A program made the translations under genes and the position numbers. 64,000 bases of DNA from NCBI GenBank assembly GCA_023101885.1, contig JALPQD010000304.1, forward strand, positions 682,001-746,000, in the 5' to 3' direction. The number at the start of each line of letters is the position of its first letter. The first letter of the stretch is position 1. The notes under the pieces are model-generated. The model saw only the letters and a program-made list of their open reading frames with translations, had not been told where the DNA came from and searched no databases. Source of the DNA: Typhlomys cinereus. Taxonomy: Eukaryota; Chordata; Mammalia; Rodentia; Platacanthomyidae. Positions 34,713 to 46,729 of this stretch are shown here, piece after piece.

Positions 34713-34979
34713 TTTTTTTTTGAGTCACTTTGAAATCACCTGCCCAAGTGGTGCATGGACATGAAGAGGTCCTCTCCACCCTGGTGCAGCGTCCCCGTGC
34801 TTGACTGCAGCCAGCTCCACTGCTCCTGGAACCATCAGAAACACCAATGGACCAATGCCCTGACATCCTCAAATCCTAGTTTTCTGGATTTTAACAGAAA
34901 CCATTCACTTGTTTCGTACTGTATGTATACAAGGCTCATTAAGACCAGAATCCAGGCTTAGAATCTTCAGGTTGAATAT

Positions 34980-36060
34980 GTTTATATGATCGTTAAGTTT
35001 ATCTCAGAAAAAAAGAAAGATAAGCCCGTTATCACTATGCATGATGCTAAGTAGTCCATGATCAGGGATAATCTTAGCAGGTCTTTAACTACCTCTATGG
35101 TCTTTTCATTCATCTGGGGGATGGGAAATAGTTGATCTATCTCATAAAAATGTCAACACAGGACACCATTATTTTAATCCTCCTGACTGGCATTTGATTG
35201 GCATTTTCCACTTGGCAAATGAATTATTGAATGAGTGAGGTTCAGACCTTGGATTATTCTTATTATGAGTTAGGGACCAAGTTGTTGTTTACATGGTCAC
35301 ATGGTCCTGGGCCTGTAATCTATGACATAATGTAATTGGTAGAGCCTCTCTCCCAAAAGTATGCACTTGCCTAACATTAAGTCACACCAGGTAGTCTAGA
35401 AGGAATAGTGTTCTCAGTGGTCTGATCCAGATTCAGCAAATCCCCAGTGAGTTACAGGCATTTCTCTATGTCACAAACAGAACAGTGTGTCTCAGTATTA
35501 GATAAGTCAAGCACCGGAATGAAGAGCATTGTGTTATAAGATTTAGTGCTTCCGTAATTGCTCTATCTGCCAAGGTGTTTCCTCTAGTGGACTCAGCCCC
35601 AGCCTTCTACTTGAAACAAAGAGCACATGACTGCCACCTTGCTGAGAAGCTTGTGTGGATTTGAGTAGTCTAAATATATTTCTGTTTCATTCCTTTGAAC
35701 AAGCAGGGAGTGGTCCCCTTTCTATACAGAAGTGTGAGCACACAAGATCATAAATGTGTCCCTGGAGTCTGTGATGTTTGCTCATTTCCCCAGTTAACCG
35801 TTCAAGGATTCGCTAGATCAGTATGATGAGCTTGGCATTTTGTGCAGAGCTCCCTTCTAGCAGTTCCTTCATCTCAGTTATTTCTTTTAGAGTAGCTACA
35901 ATATACCCATACTTACATTTACCTTGATGGACATAAGCATTTCTATCCATGTACAGTATCCTGTCAGCTTTGAATGCTGGTCAGCAAATAATTAGTCTCA
36001 GTGTCTATCTGAAAACACAATGTTGAATTTATCTAAGGCCCCTTTTATCCCCAGTCCAGA
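34980..36060 (-). mobile_element. Endogenous retrovirus pol remnant (RNase H and integrase)
   Basis: On the minus strand a broken frame shows an RNase H-like region at about 35,790-35,990 (an LY-D motif, then EGSSAQNAKLI-like residues) and, downstream, an integrase-like S-D-N-G at about 35,020-35,035. Order and spacing fit class I (gammaretrovirus-like) pol. Many frame breaks and changed catalytic residues: a dead relic. No LTRs identified. Confidence 0.6.
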
Positions 36061-36715
36061 AGATAGAAAGTTTTGGACGTATATTCAACAGGAAAAAATA
36101 TAAATGGAGGCTACTGCACCTGTCATTTTCACAGAGCCATTCTGAAAGGACGATTCTGAGTGGTGGCTTAACATTTTTATCATTTATTTAATTAATGCAT
36201 GTATGTGTGCATAGGAAATAGTGTGTAGGATTGTGGAATTTTTTAAAATGCCTTTTTGGATATACTTCCTTGCTTCACAAATTCTGAGAATAAAAAAATA
36301 ACATTCCCAAAAAGGAGACCAAGATAACATCCTTAGATGACAAAGTATCTAAGAAGGGAAAAAGGGAAAAAAGGTACTCAGAAAGATAAGAATCTCCATA
36401 TTTCAACACTGTAATTGCACTTTTGAATGCGAAGTGTGTTTCTTCCCCAGAAAAACTAGAAGACAGCAAACATATCTCTTTTTTCTGAAAAAACTTAGCA
36501 GTATAACCAGACCAATCTGTTAAAATATGCCCAAGGGGCTATTGCCAGGAAGGGAGATCATGTAATTCTACATTGGAACTATCAGAAATGTGAAATACCC
36601 AGATCTTACAGGACAGAGCAAGCAGGCACATTAATCAAATCGCCAGATAAGCTGTTTTTTGGGAATTGACAGAGGTTGGGGGATAGTAGCAGTTCACCTG
36701 CCTTATTGCTTTTAA
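36061..36715. other. Non-coding, no feature recognised
   Basis: AT-rich sequence, nothing supported. Confidence 0.4.
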
Positions 36716-36719
36716 AATC

Positions 36720-37140
36720 ACCATCGAACAGCTAAGAGAACAAAGGGTTTATTCTCTTATGATAGGCTGGTTACAGTTCTTAGCCCAGCTTGACAAGAGG
36801 GCTCACACCAACACCAGGGATGAAGGAACTGGCTGTACCATCTCCACATAATAGCTGAGAGAGAGATGATCTTTACTTGCCAGACTAGCCTGTCTGGCCA
36901 AGTGTACACAAGGATGCCCACTTCCTCAAACAGCGCTTTCCATTTTATTGAACTGCCCAGGGACTAGTCCACCCACCATGGGCTGGGCCTTCCTCATCCA
37001 TTGAACAATCTCCTGCAAGTTCACTCTGGGCTTAACTCAACTTCCATTTTTCTAAAAATGTGCCCAGGGAGCTCAGAACCTCAATCACCAACTTGACACC
37101 TGTATCTAACGATGCCAGGGATGAGACCCAAAGGGGAAAC
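36720..37140 (-). mobile_element. Dispersed rodent repeat, LTR/MaLR-like, class uncertain (copy 1)
   Basis: Shares CATGGGCTGGGCCTTCC, the GACACCTGTATCTAAC terminus and intervening order with 43,395-43,810 and, in the other orientation, 63,300-63,705. The family resembles known rodent LTR-like repeats but I cannot name it. Confidence 0.5.
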
Positions 37141-37250
37141 CTGGGAAGACAAAACAACAGAAAAACATTTTAAATCAGAGGCCAGATATGCCTGAACCCA
37201 GGAACCACATCACAAAGTAAATTCAATCCCTTACATAAAAGTGATGAAAA

Positions 37251-37462
37251 GTGCTGGAGGCTGGAAGGAAGAGTTCACAGGTGCAGGAGGCTGGAAGGGA
37301 GAGTTCACAGGTGCAGGAGGCTGGAAGGGAGAGTTCACAGGTGCAGGAGGCTGGAAGGGAGAGCTCACAGGTGCAGGAGGCTGGAAGGGAGAGTTCACAG
37401 GTGCAGGAGGCTGGAAGGGAGAGTTCACAGGTGCAGGAGGCTGGAAGGGAGAGCTCATAGGT
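37251..37462 (+). repeat. 30-bp minisatellite, seven copies
   Basis: Unit GGCTGGAAGGGAGAGTTCAC plus AGGTGCAGGA, 30 bases, repeated seven times with very few differences. Copy 1 has GGAAGGAAG; copies 4 and 7 have GAGCTC instead of GAGTTC. The length is a multiple of three, so several frames stay open on both strands. That is a consequence of the repeat, not evidence of coding. Confidence 0.95.
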
Positions 37463-37602
37463 ACAATCACGTGGCGGATGTTGGGAATTTCCCTGACCAG
37501 AACGCCAGGGCTTTCCAGTTTCAAGCAGGCATAGTTTGCAGAGTCAATTCATTGCTAACTGGAGATTCAGGAAGCAGACCGACCACTATTGTGCAAAAAT
37601 GA

Positions 37603-37815
37603 ATCTCGGGATAAGAGAGATGACTCACGGGGAAAAGGCACATTCATAGAAACCTGGTGACCTGAGTTTGATCCCAGACTCCTTATGATGGAATGCGAGG
37701 ACCAAGTTCTGAGAATTGTCCTTGGACTTTCACTACGGTGTCCTGGTGTTATTTTCCTCCCACATTCCCCCCCCCCTCGTGTGTCTGTGTGTCTGTGTGT
37801 GTCTTTCCCTCTCTC
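37603..37815 (+). mobile_element. tRNA-derived SINE (B3-like)
   Basis: Head GGGATAAGAGAGATGACTCACGG, B box ACCTGAGTTTGATCCCAG, then a C-rich and TGTGTGTC-rich tail near 37,768-37,810. Confidence 0.6.
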
Positions 37816-37989
37816 TAGCTAAGTAAAATGTATAAAGGAAAAAGGAAATGGGAAATGAAGGTGACTTTTGATCCAAGTCACATGCTACAGTTAACAACAA
37901 CAACAACAAAAGAAAAAACAGGATTAGACTCTTTAACGCTTGCTTTATTTCAGAGTCAGCCATCTACAAAAATCAGAGGTTGTCTGCTT

Positions 37990-38300
37990 TCCTCAGCCTT
38001 CTTTCAATTGAGTATTTATAGTAAACAAGAGCAAAGGTAGTACATCAAATAAAAAGTTAATTGTGTCTTTCTTGCCAGGTCAGCCTTGCCCCAGACATTT
38101 TGCTTTCCCTTCCTTTCTGTCTCATGCAGATGGGGAAGGTTTGCAAACACCAAAGTCACCAAGCATTGCATTCTTCTTCGTGTGACGTTAGACTGACATC
38201 AAATATTAGACCAGACCACTATTAGCATCATATATCTGCTCAGCTGCTTGCACAGTGGACATGTAGATGGCTTCCCACAGAATGAAACACAATGTGCCCT
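37990..38300 (+). repeat. Diverged duplication, copy 2 (pair with 32,040-32,350)
   Basis: See copy 1. The strongest shared block is GGTCAGCCTTGCCCC at about 38,081. Confidence 0.5.
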
Positions 38301-38490
38301 TAGGAAGTGCTCCTACTGTGTGTTATCAATAGTTCTAGATGCTCCACTGAAAAACCAAGACAAAACCAATCAGTGGAACAAATAGAGTAATTCAAGACCA
38401 GCCCAAAGAAAATTGGATTTTTCCCTCCCAGTCTCTATCTTTTAGGGTGAAGAGTGTGAAAAGCTTTTGGGGTCCATAAGAAAAGGGGAA

Positions 38491-38980
38491 ATTTGCGGAA
38501 GAGGGGGCGGTAAGAGTGTAAGAGCAAAAGGATGGGAGGAGCAATGATTTGTAAGATACTCCATACTAGTTAGGGCTGAAGCAATCATAATTGGACTTTA
38601 CATGCCCTGCGCATTGTCCAACACACTATTGTACCTCACAAAGTCTAGCATCTGCTAAAGGCACCAAGATCCTTGGAGGCAAGGGATTGGCAGCCCCAGC
38701 AGTGTTCCTATACCTAAGGGGAACACGGGAAAGGGTTCAAGGAAAGGCCACTGGGTCCTTGTATGTCATCGGAGAGGAGGGCCCAGAGGAAAATCAGGCA
38801 TGCACAAGAAAGGACTCTCTGGGAATTGGGTCGGGAGGCACTGGGGGATGGGGAGGGAGAGGGGTGGGGAAGGAGAGCAGGGGGTACGGGGGGGGGGAGG
38901 AGGAGGGAGGGAGGGAACTGGTGTGTACCTATTAAGTTTGTATGAGCTGAAATAATAATAAAAAATGTATTAATAAAAAA
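38491..38980 (+). mobile_element. 5'-truncated L1 3' UTR
   Basis: Starts at AATTTGCGGAAGAGGGGGCGG, with the CCTTGGAGGCAAGGG segment, G-rich tract (38,825-38,920) and tail. Target duplication AAGAAAAGGGGAA at 38,478-38,490 and 38,981-38,993. Confidence 0.9.
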
Positions 38981-38993
38981 AAGAAAAGGGGAA

Positions 38994-40522
38994 CAATGAC
39001 AGTGTAGGTGAGAGTGCGGTTCCTTCTCTTCAGAGCATAGAGTGCCTCCTTTGCTTACAAAGTGATCTTGGCTCTGAAAGCTTTTGCTCGTGGGGCCAGC
39101 AACAGCATTATATTTTCATACAAACACATTTATTTTTTGTGAATTCATTTAGGTCGGCTGAGGTGAGAGATATCAACCTTCAGAACATTATACCATATAA
39201 CAGCAATGATCATTAAAAGCTGAGCGAGAGGATTAGAGAGAGAAAGCAAATTTTGTCCACTCTGTTAACCCCATGATGAAGCAAAAGAAAAGAAAAGCCT
39301 TTTATTTGTTTTTGCTAAGAACTCTTCCAGTGATTTTCTTATTTTACTTCCCTGTATGGATTAAATAAAATTATGTTTGTAATTTTTCCAGCCCTGTTAA
39401 AGTCATTATTCCAAAGATTAATAATGTAGAAAATGGATTTATTCTAGCACATTCAATAACCTGTTGACTTTTGTATCATATACAGATAAATATAGGCAAG
39501 AGATTTCTGTTGAAAATGTCATTAGAGTCATTGACAAGGGTCTCTTGACCAGGAAAAGCAATCAAGAATAAGAACTTAGAAGACAAGTACTTTTACAGGG
39601 CAGTGCCCACAGGGTTCAGAGGAGGACAGTATGATGCATGGCATATTAGAGACAAGCAGACTTATTGATGAATGCTGAGTTGTATGCTGGTCATGATGAA
39701 AACTAAGAGAGAATTCAGGAATTTGTGGTAGGAGAATCTTAAGTGATATTTGGCCCAATTGCTAACAACCATTGACCAATAGAAATAAGCAAATCCACTA
39801 TCATTTATGAAACAACAAATGTGAATTTGATGGTCTCTGTCTCTCCATCCTCAAGTGAAAAAGAGAAACAGATAGAGAAAAAACAGAAGCTGTCTTAATA
39901 TTCTGTTACTGTGAAAGAAAGAGGGAATTATCTTTTATCTAAGTTTTATAGGGAAGAGTTCTTTGGTGGTTTAGTTTTAATTCTTTCAGTCCAACACATA
40001 AACATATACATTGAGGATTCTTTCTCCTAAACATGTATAGCTGGTTTAATAGAAGAGCCTGGGCACTGGCAGCACTAACAAGCTAAACTTGGGCACCAGC
40101 TTTGATCTGCCACTTAGAAAGGTAATGATTAAACAGCAGGGCCAGAGGTTTATGCAATGTGTCCTTGTGAGATAGAACAAATAAAGAGATTGAGTGACCA
40201 TCAAGTCCATATTCAGGGTATTGACATGAGATTTAGATTTAAGTGAAGAGCAAAAGATGCACAATTCAGCTGTCCTGGCAGACCCATAATGTTCTCGCAA
40301 GGTGGATCTACAAGTGACGTTGCTAATCTGTTAATCACCAAAGGTACAGCTTCTCAGGAGTAATTCTCCTCATCTGGAAAGTGAGGAGTTTGTCCTTCCA
40401 GGAATTTCTCCTCCTACTTACTCTCACTCAAGAGGTGAAGGACAATAACATATCTCTGTGACATCGGCCAAAATACAGCACAGATACAATGGAAGCAAAG
40501 CTTTTAGTTATTTCCTGGGACA
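38994..40522. other. About 1.5 kb non-coding, no feature recognised
   Basis: AT-rich with no coding frame and no repeat that I can name. Confidence 0.4.
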
Positions 40523-41179
40523 ATATCCTCAGAATCACCTGGAACAAGATCAGACAAATTCTCCCCCCCTCTCATTTTCTCTCTCTCTCTTATTTTTTCT
40601 CTCATATTTTATGTTTCCTAATCATACAAGCTTGATATGTACCGCCATCCTTTCCCTTCCTCCTCCTCTCCCTGGTTGTCCCCCCCCTTGCATTCTACTT
40701 CCTTCACACCTTCCCCCTCCCTGCTTCCTCCTCCCCCACTGCCTCCCCCTCCCTCCATCCCATCCCCTGGAGCATCATTTTGTGTGGATGCCAAATCTCA
40801 ATCTGAGTCCTCCACCGTACTGAAGGTTCAGGACTCAGTGGCATAGGCCAGAGCCCCTTCTTCGTCTCCACATTAGTATGGGAACTCTATTATGACTGTT
40901 TAATCCCTTGCTTCTAGGGAGCCTACGGCCTAGAGCTTTCTCCCCTGTGATCCATGCTAGAATTTGGGGGGGATCACTGACATGTCAGCCATTATGCAGA
41001 TCAGGCAAATTCCAATTATGGCTGCTGCAGACCTAACTTGTGTGGAGTATCTTGCATATCATTGGTCCTTCCCATCTTTAGTCTCTTACATTCTTGCCTC
41101 CTGCTCTTCCCCAAGGATCCCTGAGCTTTAGGATGGGGAGAGATTTGTCTGATCTTGTTCCAGGTGATTCTGAGGATAT
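40523..41179. repeat. 37-bp perfect inverted repeat flanking an L1 end
   Basis: 40,523-40,559 (ATATCCTCAGAATCACCTGG...) is the exact reverse complement of 41,143-41,179. Each arm holds about 12 bases of non-L1 sequence joined to L1 3' UTR sequence (AATCACCTGGAACAAG...). Confidence 0.9.
40560..41169 (-). mobile_element. 5'-truncated L1 3' UTR, minus strand
   Basis: CT-rich tail zone, AATCATACAAGCTTG, C-rich tract (40,640-40,770), CCCTTGCTTCTAGGGAGCC segment and GGATGGGGAGAGATTTG. There is no direct target duplication; instead the ends form the inverted repeat noted separately. Confidence 0.85.
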
Positions 41180-41825
41180 CTTTCAAGCACACCAGCACCA
41201 CCTACTGGTGCCTGAGTGTTCAGCTCAGAACTCTAAGTTCATTAAAGATTCAAATCATGAGAGATAAATTAGTTAACTCCAATTTGGCATATGAGTAAAC
41301 TTGTATACAACTGTATGTAGTTATTTCTGTGGACATAATTTTAACTCCTTTGGGAAAATGCTAAGGAGTCTGACTGCCTTGAAATATGATAAGTGTGTTT
41401 AGTTTTACAGTTCACAAACTGTCTCAGTGCATGATGTCAACTGCTGGCATTTACATCTATGATTTACTCCCTCTGATTCATTTCCTCACCATCACTAGGC
41501 ACTGTCAGGAACACCGGCATTATGCTAGAAACTTTAATAATAGTGATACTTCACTTTTGTCTAATTTTAATTTCCCAAATGATGTGTGATAAAGATATTT
41601 CTATATACATCAGTAAATCTGAGCTGAAATGACTGTCAAGGTCTTGGACCCAGTTTCTTAATCAAGTTGATCATTTTCATTTTGGTCTGTTTTGAAGGAT
41701 TTTTGTGTGTTTTGATTAACACTGCTTTACTTGATTTGGTGTTTTCTGCCGGTCTATAAAATGCCTTCAAATTCTATTCATTTTATCTATTTCACAGCGA
41801 AATTTTCACTTTCAATGAAGTTCAG
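41180..41825. other. Non-coding, no feature recognised
   Basis: Nothing supported beyond short frames. Confidence 0.4.
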
Positions 41826-42215
41826 TCGTTTTAGTCAGTTTTCTGTTACTGTGACCACTTACAGTAAAAAGCAACTTAACGGGGGAATGATTGATATTGA
41901 TGTTTGATGATTCAGTTCATGATCATCTGATCCATCTGATTCCCTTTACTATGGATCCATAGTGAGGTGCATCAGCACCTCATAGAGTGTGAGTCAGAAC
42001 AAAGGTGCTCACCTTCCGGTGGCCATGAAGAAAACACAAGACAACCAGAAGCAAAACGTACCATTGAAAGGCATATTCTAGAGACTTTCCTCTCCCACTA
42101 GTCCTACCTCATGAAGTTTATCTGGCCTCCAAGTAATGAAACCAGAAGAGGTCTAAGCCCTTTAGCATGGGACCTTTGGGTTGTATTTTGGATCCAACCT
42201 AATATCATCAATATA
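41826..42215 (-). mobile_element. MaLR-type LTR-like repeat
   Basis: The left part TCAGTTTTCTGTTACTGTGACC...AAAAGCAACTTAA is the reverse complement of the characteristic end of rodent MaLR-type LTR repeats (AAGTTGCTTTTG...CAGAAAACTGA). The rest is diverged. Confidence 0.6.
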
Positions 42216-43390
42216 GTTGATATTATATCTCAAATGTTAACATCATAAAAGTATGCACCTAGGTTTTCTCCTATGCTATCTTCTATGTGATTTAGAGTTT
42301 GGAATTTTACATTTATCGTATTTACTCTATTTGCAAAATCATTTCCACTGCATTTTTGGGGTTTTTATATATATACATTTCATGTAGTAATGAGTTTTTT
42401 AATATTTCTTCATTTAGATAAATTACATGTGTTCGCCACATCAAGGCCCTATGTCATACACTTGGATACCTGCTCCTTCTTATTATCGCCTTCATTCTCC
42501 AGTCACACTTACAGTTTCACAATGTATTTACATCAGGTATTTTGTTGCAGTAACAAGTAATGAAACTAAAGCATCTATTTTATAATGAAATAATATTTAC
42601 TGATAGACAATATCATCCAAACTCCATAGTTTAGGTTAGATTTCACTCTAGGTGCCACACATACTTTTAGTTTTACAGATGCTTAGTGGTACGTATCCAT
42701 ATCAGAGCACCATGAAAAAGGTTTTACTGCCCTGAAAATTTTCTATGCTTTGATGCTTTTTTGCTGTTTCCATAGTTCTGCCTTTTCTGGAATAGCATAT
42801 AGGGAAATTTGACTACATTTTGTCTGACTTTCAAAATAGAGGAATAAGCATAAATGTTCTTCCATATCTGTTCATGGATTTCTAAGCTTGTTGCCCTATT
42901 TAGCATGAAAGTTTGTGTGTGTGTGTGTGTGTGTGTGTACAACAAGGCACTCAAGTGCCTCCTCCAAGGGTTGTACAACTTTACAGAATAGTATGACCAG
43001 CTGGGAGCCAAATATGTAAACACATGACCTTTTGGAGGACATTTCAGATTAACAAACCTGTTCTGGGCCCTGTATAAACATGGCCTTGTCTTTAGTCATG
43101 TGTAATTAGTTCCCATATTTTTAATAATTCCAATATTGCTCAAAAGTTAAAAGTCTTTAGTATTGTTCACAGAGACATATTATCACTGAACTCTCATGAA
43201 ATCAACTAAGTTACATGCATCCAATAGAACATACTTAAAGTAAACATCACATTCCCAGAGGACAAATGGTCAAAGATTGGACCAAAGCCTAAGAGGAAAG
43301 AAATATAACTGTCTTACGTGTCACCTACCTGGCATTCTTGGTGGCATCAAAGGGTTTGAAGTGTCTTTGCAGTTTGTCTGCTAATTGCTG
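42216..43390. other. About 1.2 kb non-coding
   Basis: AT-rich, with a (GT)13 tract at about 42,912-42,938. Nothing else recognised. Confidence 0.4.
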
Positions 43391-43394
43391 ATAA

Positions 43395-43810
43395 ATTCAC
43401 ACAGAAACAACTTAGGAAAACAAACGCTGTGGGGGTTACTATTCCTTCCAGCTCTTGGCTACAGTTCACAGGTCAGCTTGGCAGGAGAGTACACTACATA
43501 CCAACATCGGGAGTCCAGGCAACTGGCCATACCACATCCACAGGATCCTGCTGCTAAGAAAGGACACCTGACTTTCCAGTCTACAAGTCTGAGAAAGTGT
43601 GCCAACTTATAGAACCAGTCATCTCCATCTTGCCCACCTGCCTAGGGAACGGTTCCACACACTGTGGGCTGGATCCTCCTACATCAATTATAAAATATTC
43701 TACAAGCCTGCTCAGGGATTGCCTTAACTTCCTCTAATTCTACACAAGTGTGCTGAGTGCTCAGCCTTCAATGGTCAAGCCAACACCTACATATCTAACT
43801 ATGGCGAGAA
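43395..43810 (-). mobile_element. Dispersed rodent repeat, LTR/MaLR-like, class uncertain (copy 2)
   Basis: Shares ACACTGTGGGCTGG, AAGCCTGCTCAGGGATTG and the GACACC-like/TATCTAACTATG terminus with 36,720-37,140 and 63,300-63,705. Confidence 0.5.
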
Positions 43811-44239
43811 GATCCTTGGCCATACACTTCTGTTGATTCCAGCTCCCTGGGCCTCTCTCTAGCAGCAGCTCTACTCAATGTTGTAGCTTTCCTTGGTAGA
43901 CAGCACATCTCCCTGAAATCTTCAGAATTGTGGCAGTGTTCATGGAAACTTAGATTTTAATTCATACCTTTAGATATTGGACTCTCAGGTCCTCTCTGTA
44001 GGTCCTTCCCTGCGTTTTGGCCTTTTCTGGATTCTTGACAGCAACATTACTCTTGAGTACTCTGAACCTACAAAACAGCACTTCACAGATGTCACAAAAT
44101 TCTACCACCAGCTTGAGATGTAGCCTGGAAACCATGGGTCTTGATTAGTCGCAGGTTTGAGTATCCATGTGATCAAACAGAAAAACAATATTTTCCAAGA
44201 CAACTGCTTTCAGAACCTTGGAGACCCTAACTTTTCAGA

Positions 44240-44615
44240 CAGTGTGATAATCTTCTGGTTACCGACTCGACTGGATTTAGAATCAACTAGTGCACACTGG
44301 CAGTTACCATGAGGTTGTCCAAGGAGCTTTAACTAGGGATGAAAGGCCCTCTCTGAGTGTGAGTAGCATCAAGGGATGGACTCCTGTTCTGGATAAACAG
44401 GGGAAAGCAGAAAGAATGCTGAGAACCAGCATTCACCTCTCTCTGCTACTGACTGTGAATTCAGTGTGATTTCCCACCTAATCATTTCACCACCATTCAT
44501 TTCCTACCCATAAAATAGCAACACCACATACCCCAGCCAAAATAAACCCTTCCTTCCTTAAGTCACATTTGCCATGCATGTCACAGCCACAAAAGGAGCC
44601 AAGCAAACTCTACTT
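44240..44615 (+). mobile_element. MaLR-type LTR-like repeat
   Basis: GGATTTAGAATCA..., GAGAACCAGCATTCACCTCTC and the end AGCCAAAATAAACCCTTCC followed by CTTAAGTCAC match the conserved 3' part (polyadenylation signal region) of rodent MaLR LTRs. Confidence 0.7.
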
Positions 44616-44624
44616 TCACGTGAA

Positions 44625-45660
44625 TTTTTTATGAATTAAGCCTTTTCTTTGACAATTTCATACATGTATCTACTGTGTTTTCTACTCTTCCCACCTCCCT
44701 TCTCTTATCTCCCTCCCACCTCTATCAGTTTTCTTCCTCCATACCAGTCCCTCATCCAATTTCATGACTTGTTGTTATTTTATAACCCATTTCCTTCACC
44801 AGGGCCATTTGTGTGACAAATGGAATCTGTTGATAACACCAGTAGGAATAGAACTGAAGACAGGGGCTGCTCCTCTCCCTGAAACTATTAGTGGCAACTA
44901 GCTCACTAGTGATGGGCAGGACCCCGAGACTCCTCCATTCATGACTGACATCTCATGGACCCTTTATTGCACAGACAGTGCAGTGAGCAGTAGCTGTGGG
45001 TTAGTATTTGAAATGGCTGTGTCTTGCCCAGAGGATGGCATTTCACAGCCCTTCTTGCCATCTTCTGACTCCTTCATTCTTTCCCTCCTATCTTCCACAT
45101 TGCTTCTTTAGAATTAGAAGAGTCTTACAAATAACTTGTTTAGGTATGAGCTCTCAAGCACTGGTTATCCTCAGCATCTTGTATAGCCAGGTGCATATGC
45201 TTTCATGGCCATTCACTGGAAAGTGAGGCTTCAGGATTAGGACTGACAGTAGCTTTGCCTATGGATATAAATATAAAAAGATGACAGTGTGACACTATGT
45301 AAACTTAGTTAAGCAATAGTAAATGACCCCCCTCGAGATCCTAGGAACACTCCTGCCTTGGGATCTTGACCATGTTTACAGTACCAGGCATGGATTCCCT
45401 CCTGAGGACCAGACTCTAAATCCTTTAGAAAAGTTGGTAACCCCCATTACTATCCAGACACTATTGCACAGGTGTGCCTCGCTTGCATTAAAGGGTGGTA
45501 TTGTACTTACAGGATCCACAGCTGGGACAGGCTGTTGATGTCTCTTGTCACTCAGCAGTCTGCTGAGTACATTCCAGCACTTTGAAAGTCAGCCAATAGG
45601 GAGGAAGCTTCCACAAGTTAAAACTGATATATCTATGTCACCCAAAGGTCTGTTATATCC
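44625..45660 (-). mobile_element. Old L1 3' UTR (Lx-like), minus strand
   Basis: TTTGACAATTTCATACATGTAT near the start, then CCCTCCCACC, TCCCTGAAACTATTAGTGGC, GGCATTTCACAGCCC and, further on, CAGCAGTCTGCTGAGTAC...GGGAGGAAGCTTCC. This is the order of the old rodent Lx-type L1 3' region in reverse complement. Cut on the right by an LTR. Confidence 0.7.
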
Positions 45661-45702
45661 CTAAAAATAGGTTCTTATTAACTTGTGTTTCAGTCCAAGC
45701 AC

Positions 45703-46482
45703 TGCAACCTCGAATCCAGGGCTCCCCTTGGCAAGGTGGACAAGGCTTCAGCGAATGGAGACAGACACACAGCTCTCTGGGCTGAGTGAATCTGAATTCT
45801 TTATTGAAATTTTTAGCAGCGTTTATATACTTTAGAAAATCGAGAGTAAAGGCCAGGGAATGTGTCACTATGCCCATAGGGAAAACATCAAAGAAAATCA
45901 GGACCAAATTCTTTACAGGATTATGTAAAACATATTCATTCCAGGTAACAAAGGAAGAGCAGAGGTGACATATATTTTCTGTGTGGGAACACACATGGTG
46001 TCTCCAGGTAGTGTTAAAGCAGGCATGACACTCAGTTGCTAAAAGCAAAGGGACAATGAATGTTTCAAAGCAGATTTTCTCTGGTTTATGTATAAACATC
46101 AAATGTGTGGGGAAGGGACTGTAAACTAGCTGGTACTGAGAAAAACAACAACAACAAAAAAGATCTAAGAACATGAAAGAGGTAGAAGAGAGGAATCCTC
46201 CTGCCAGAGGCAAAACTTAATTTACATAGGGAGAGACCCTAGCAACTGCCCATTTAGATGTTAATGTCTCACTCTCCAGCCAGCAGGCTTTAGGCCAGAA
46301 CCAGGCAGTAACACTAAGGCAGGCAGTAACACTAAGGCCTAACTATCCCCATATTTTCCTTATATTTCTTATTTATTTCAAATAGTGCCATGTCTTTTAT
46401 CCAGAAAATGTTTCCTTGAAACGATATTCTGCCATGCTGGGACCTTGTCCACCAGGATGGTCGGATAAGGATGCGGCAAACA
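45703..46482 (-). mobile_element. Solo LTR, about 780 bp
   Basis: Termini TG...CA. On the minus strand it has a TATATAAACGC box (about 45,825-45,835) and AATAAAGAATTCAG (about 45,795-45,808) in the order expected of U3-R. Related ends occur at 11,192/12,639 and 22,863. A 186-codon frame crosses it but has no recognisable relative. Confidence 0.75.
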
Positions 46483-46729
46483 TGTTTTGATGGACAACCA
46501 ACATGGATGCCAAAACCTTGTATTATCTGAATGCCTTGGAGACTGTTTGACAAATAAATAATAAGGTATCCCATATCTGGTAGTAGGCTTTTGTTTAAAA
46601 ACTCATCAGTTCTCCTACAGGTATGAAGACAGAACATAAAACTCTCTGTAGGTAGCTGTTATGATACCAATAGAACATTGGAAGAACATTTAACAATCAG
46701 CCTAGAAGTCTTTTACAAGAGAGGTTGAG

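Noticed and set aside
37241..37462. CRISPR-like array (regular 30-base repeats)
   Set aside because: Repeats are head-to-tail without spacers and the DNA is mammalian; it is a minisatellite.
37231..37534. Open frames of about 97 codons on both strands across the minisatellite
   Set aside because: The 30-base period automatically keeps frames open; no start context, splice or homology evidence of coding.
45653..46213. 186-codon minus-strand frame through the solo LTR
   Set aside because: It spans promoter, R and U5-like parts of an LTR, resembles no known protein, and related LTRs do not keep it open. Chance frame.
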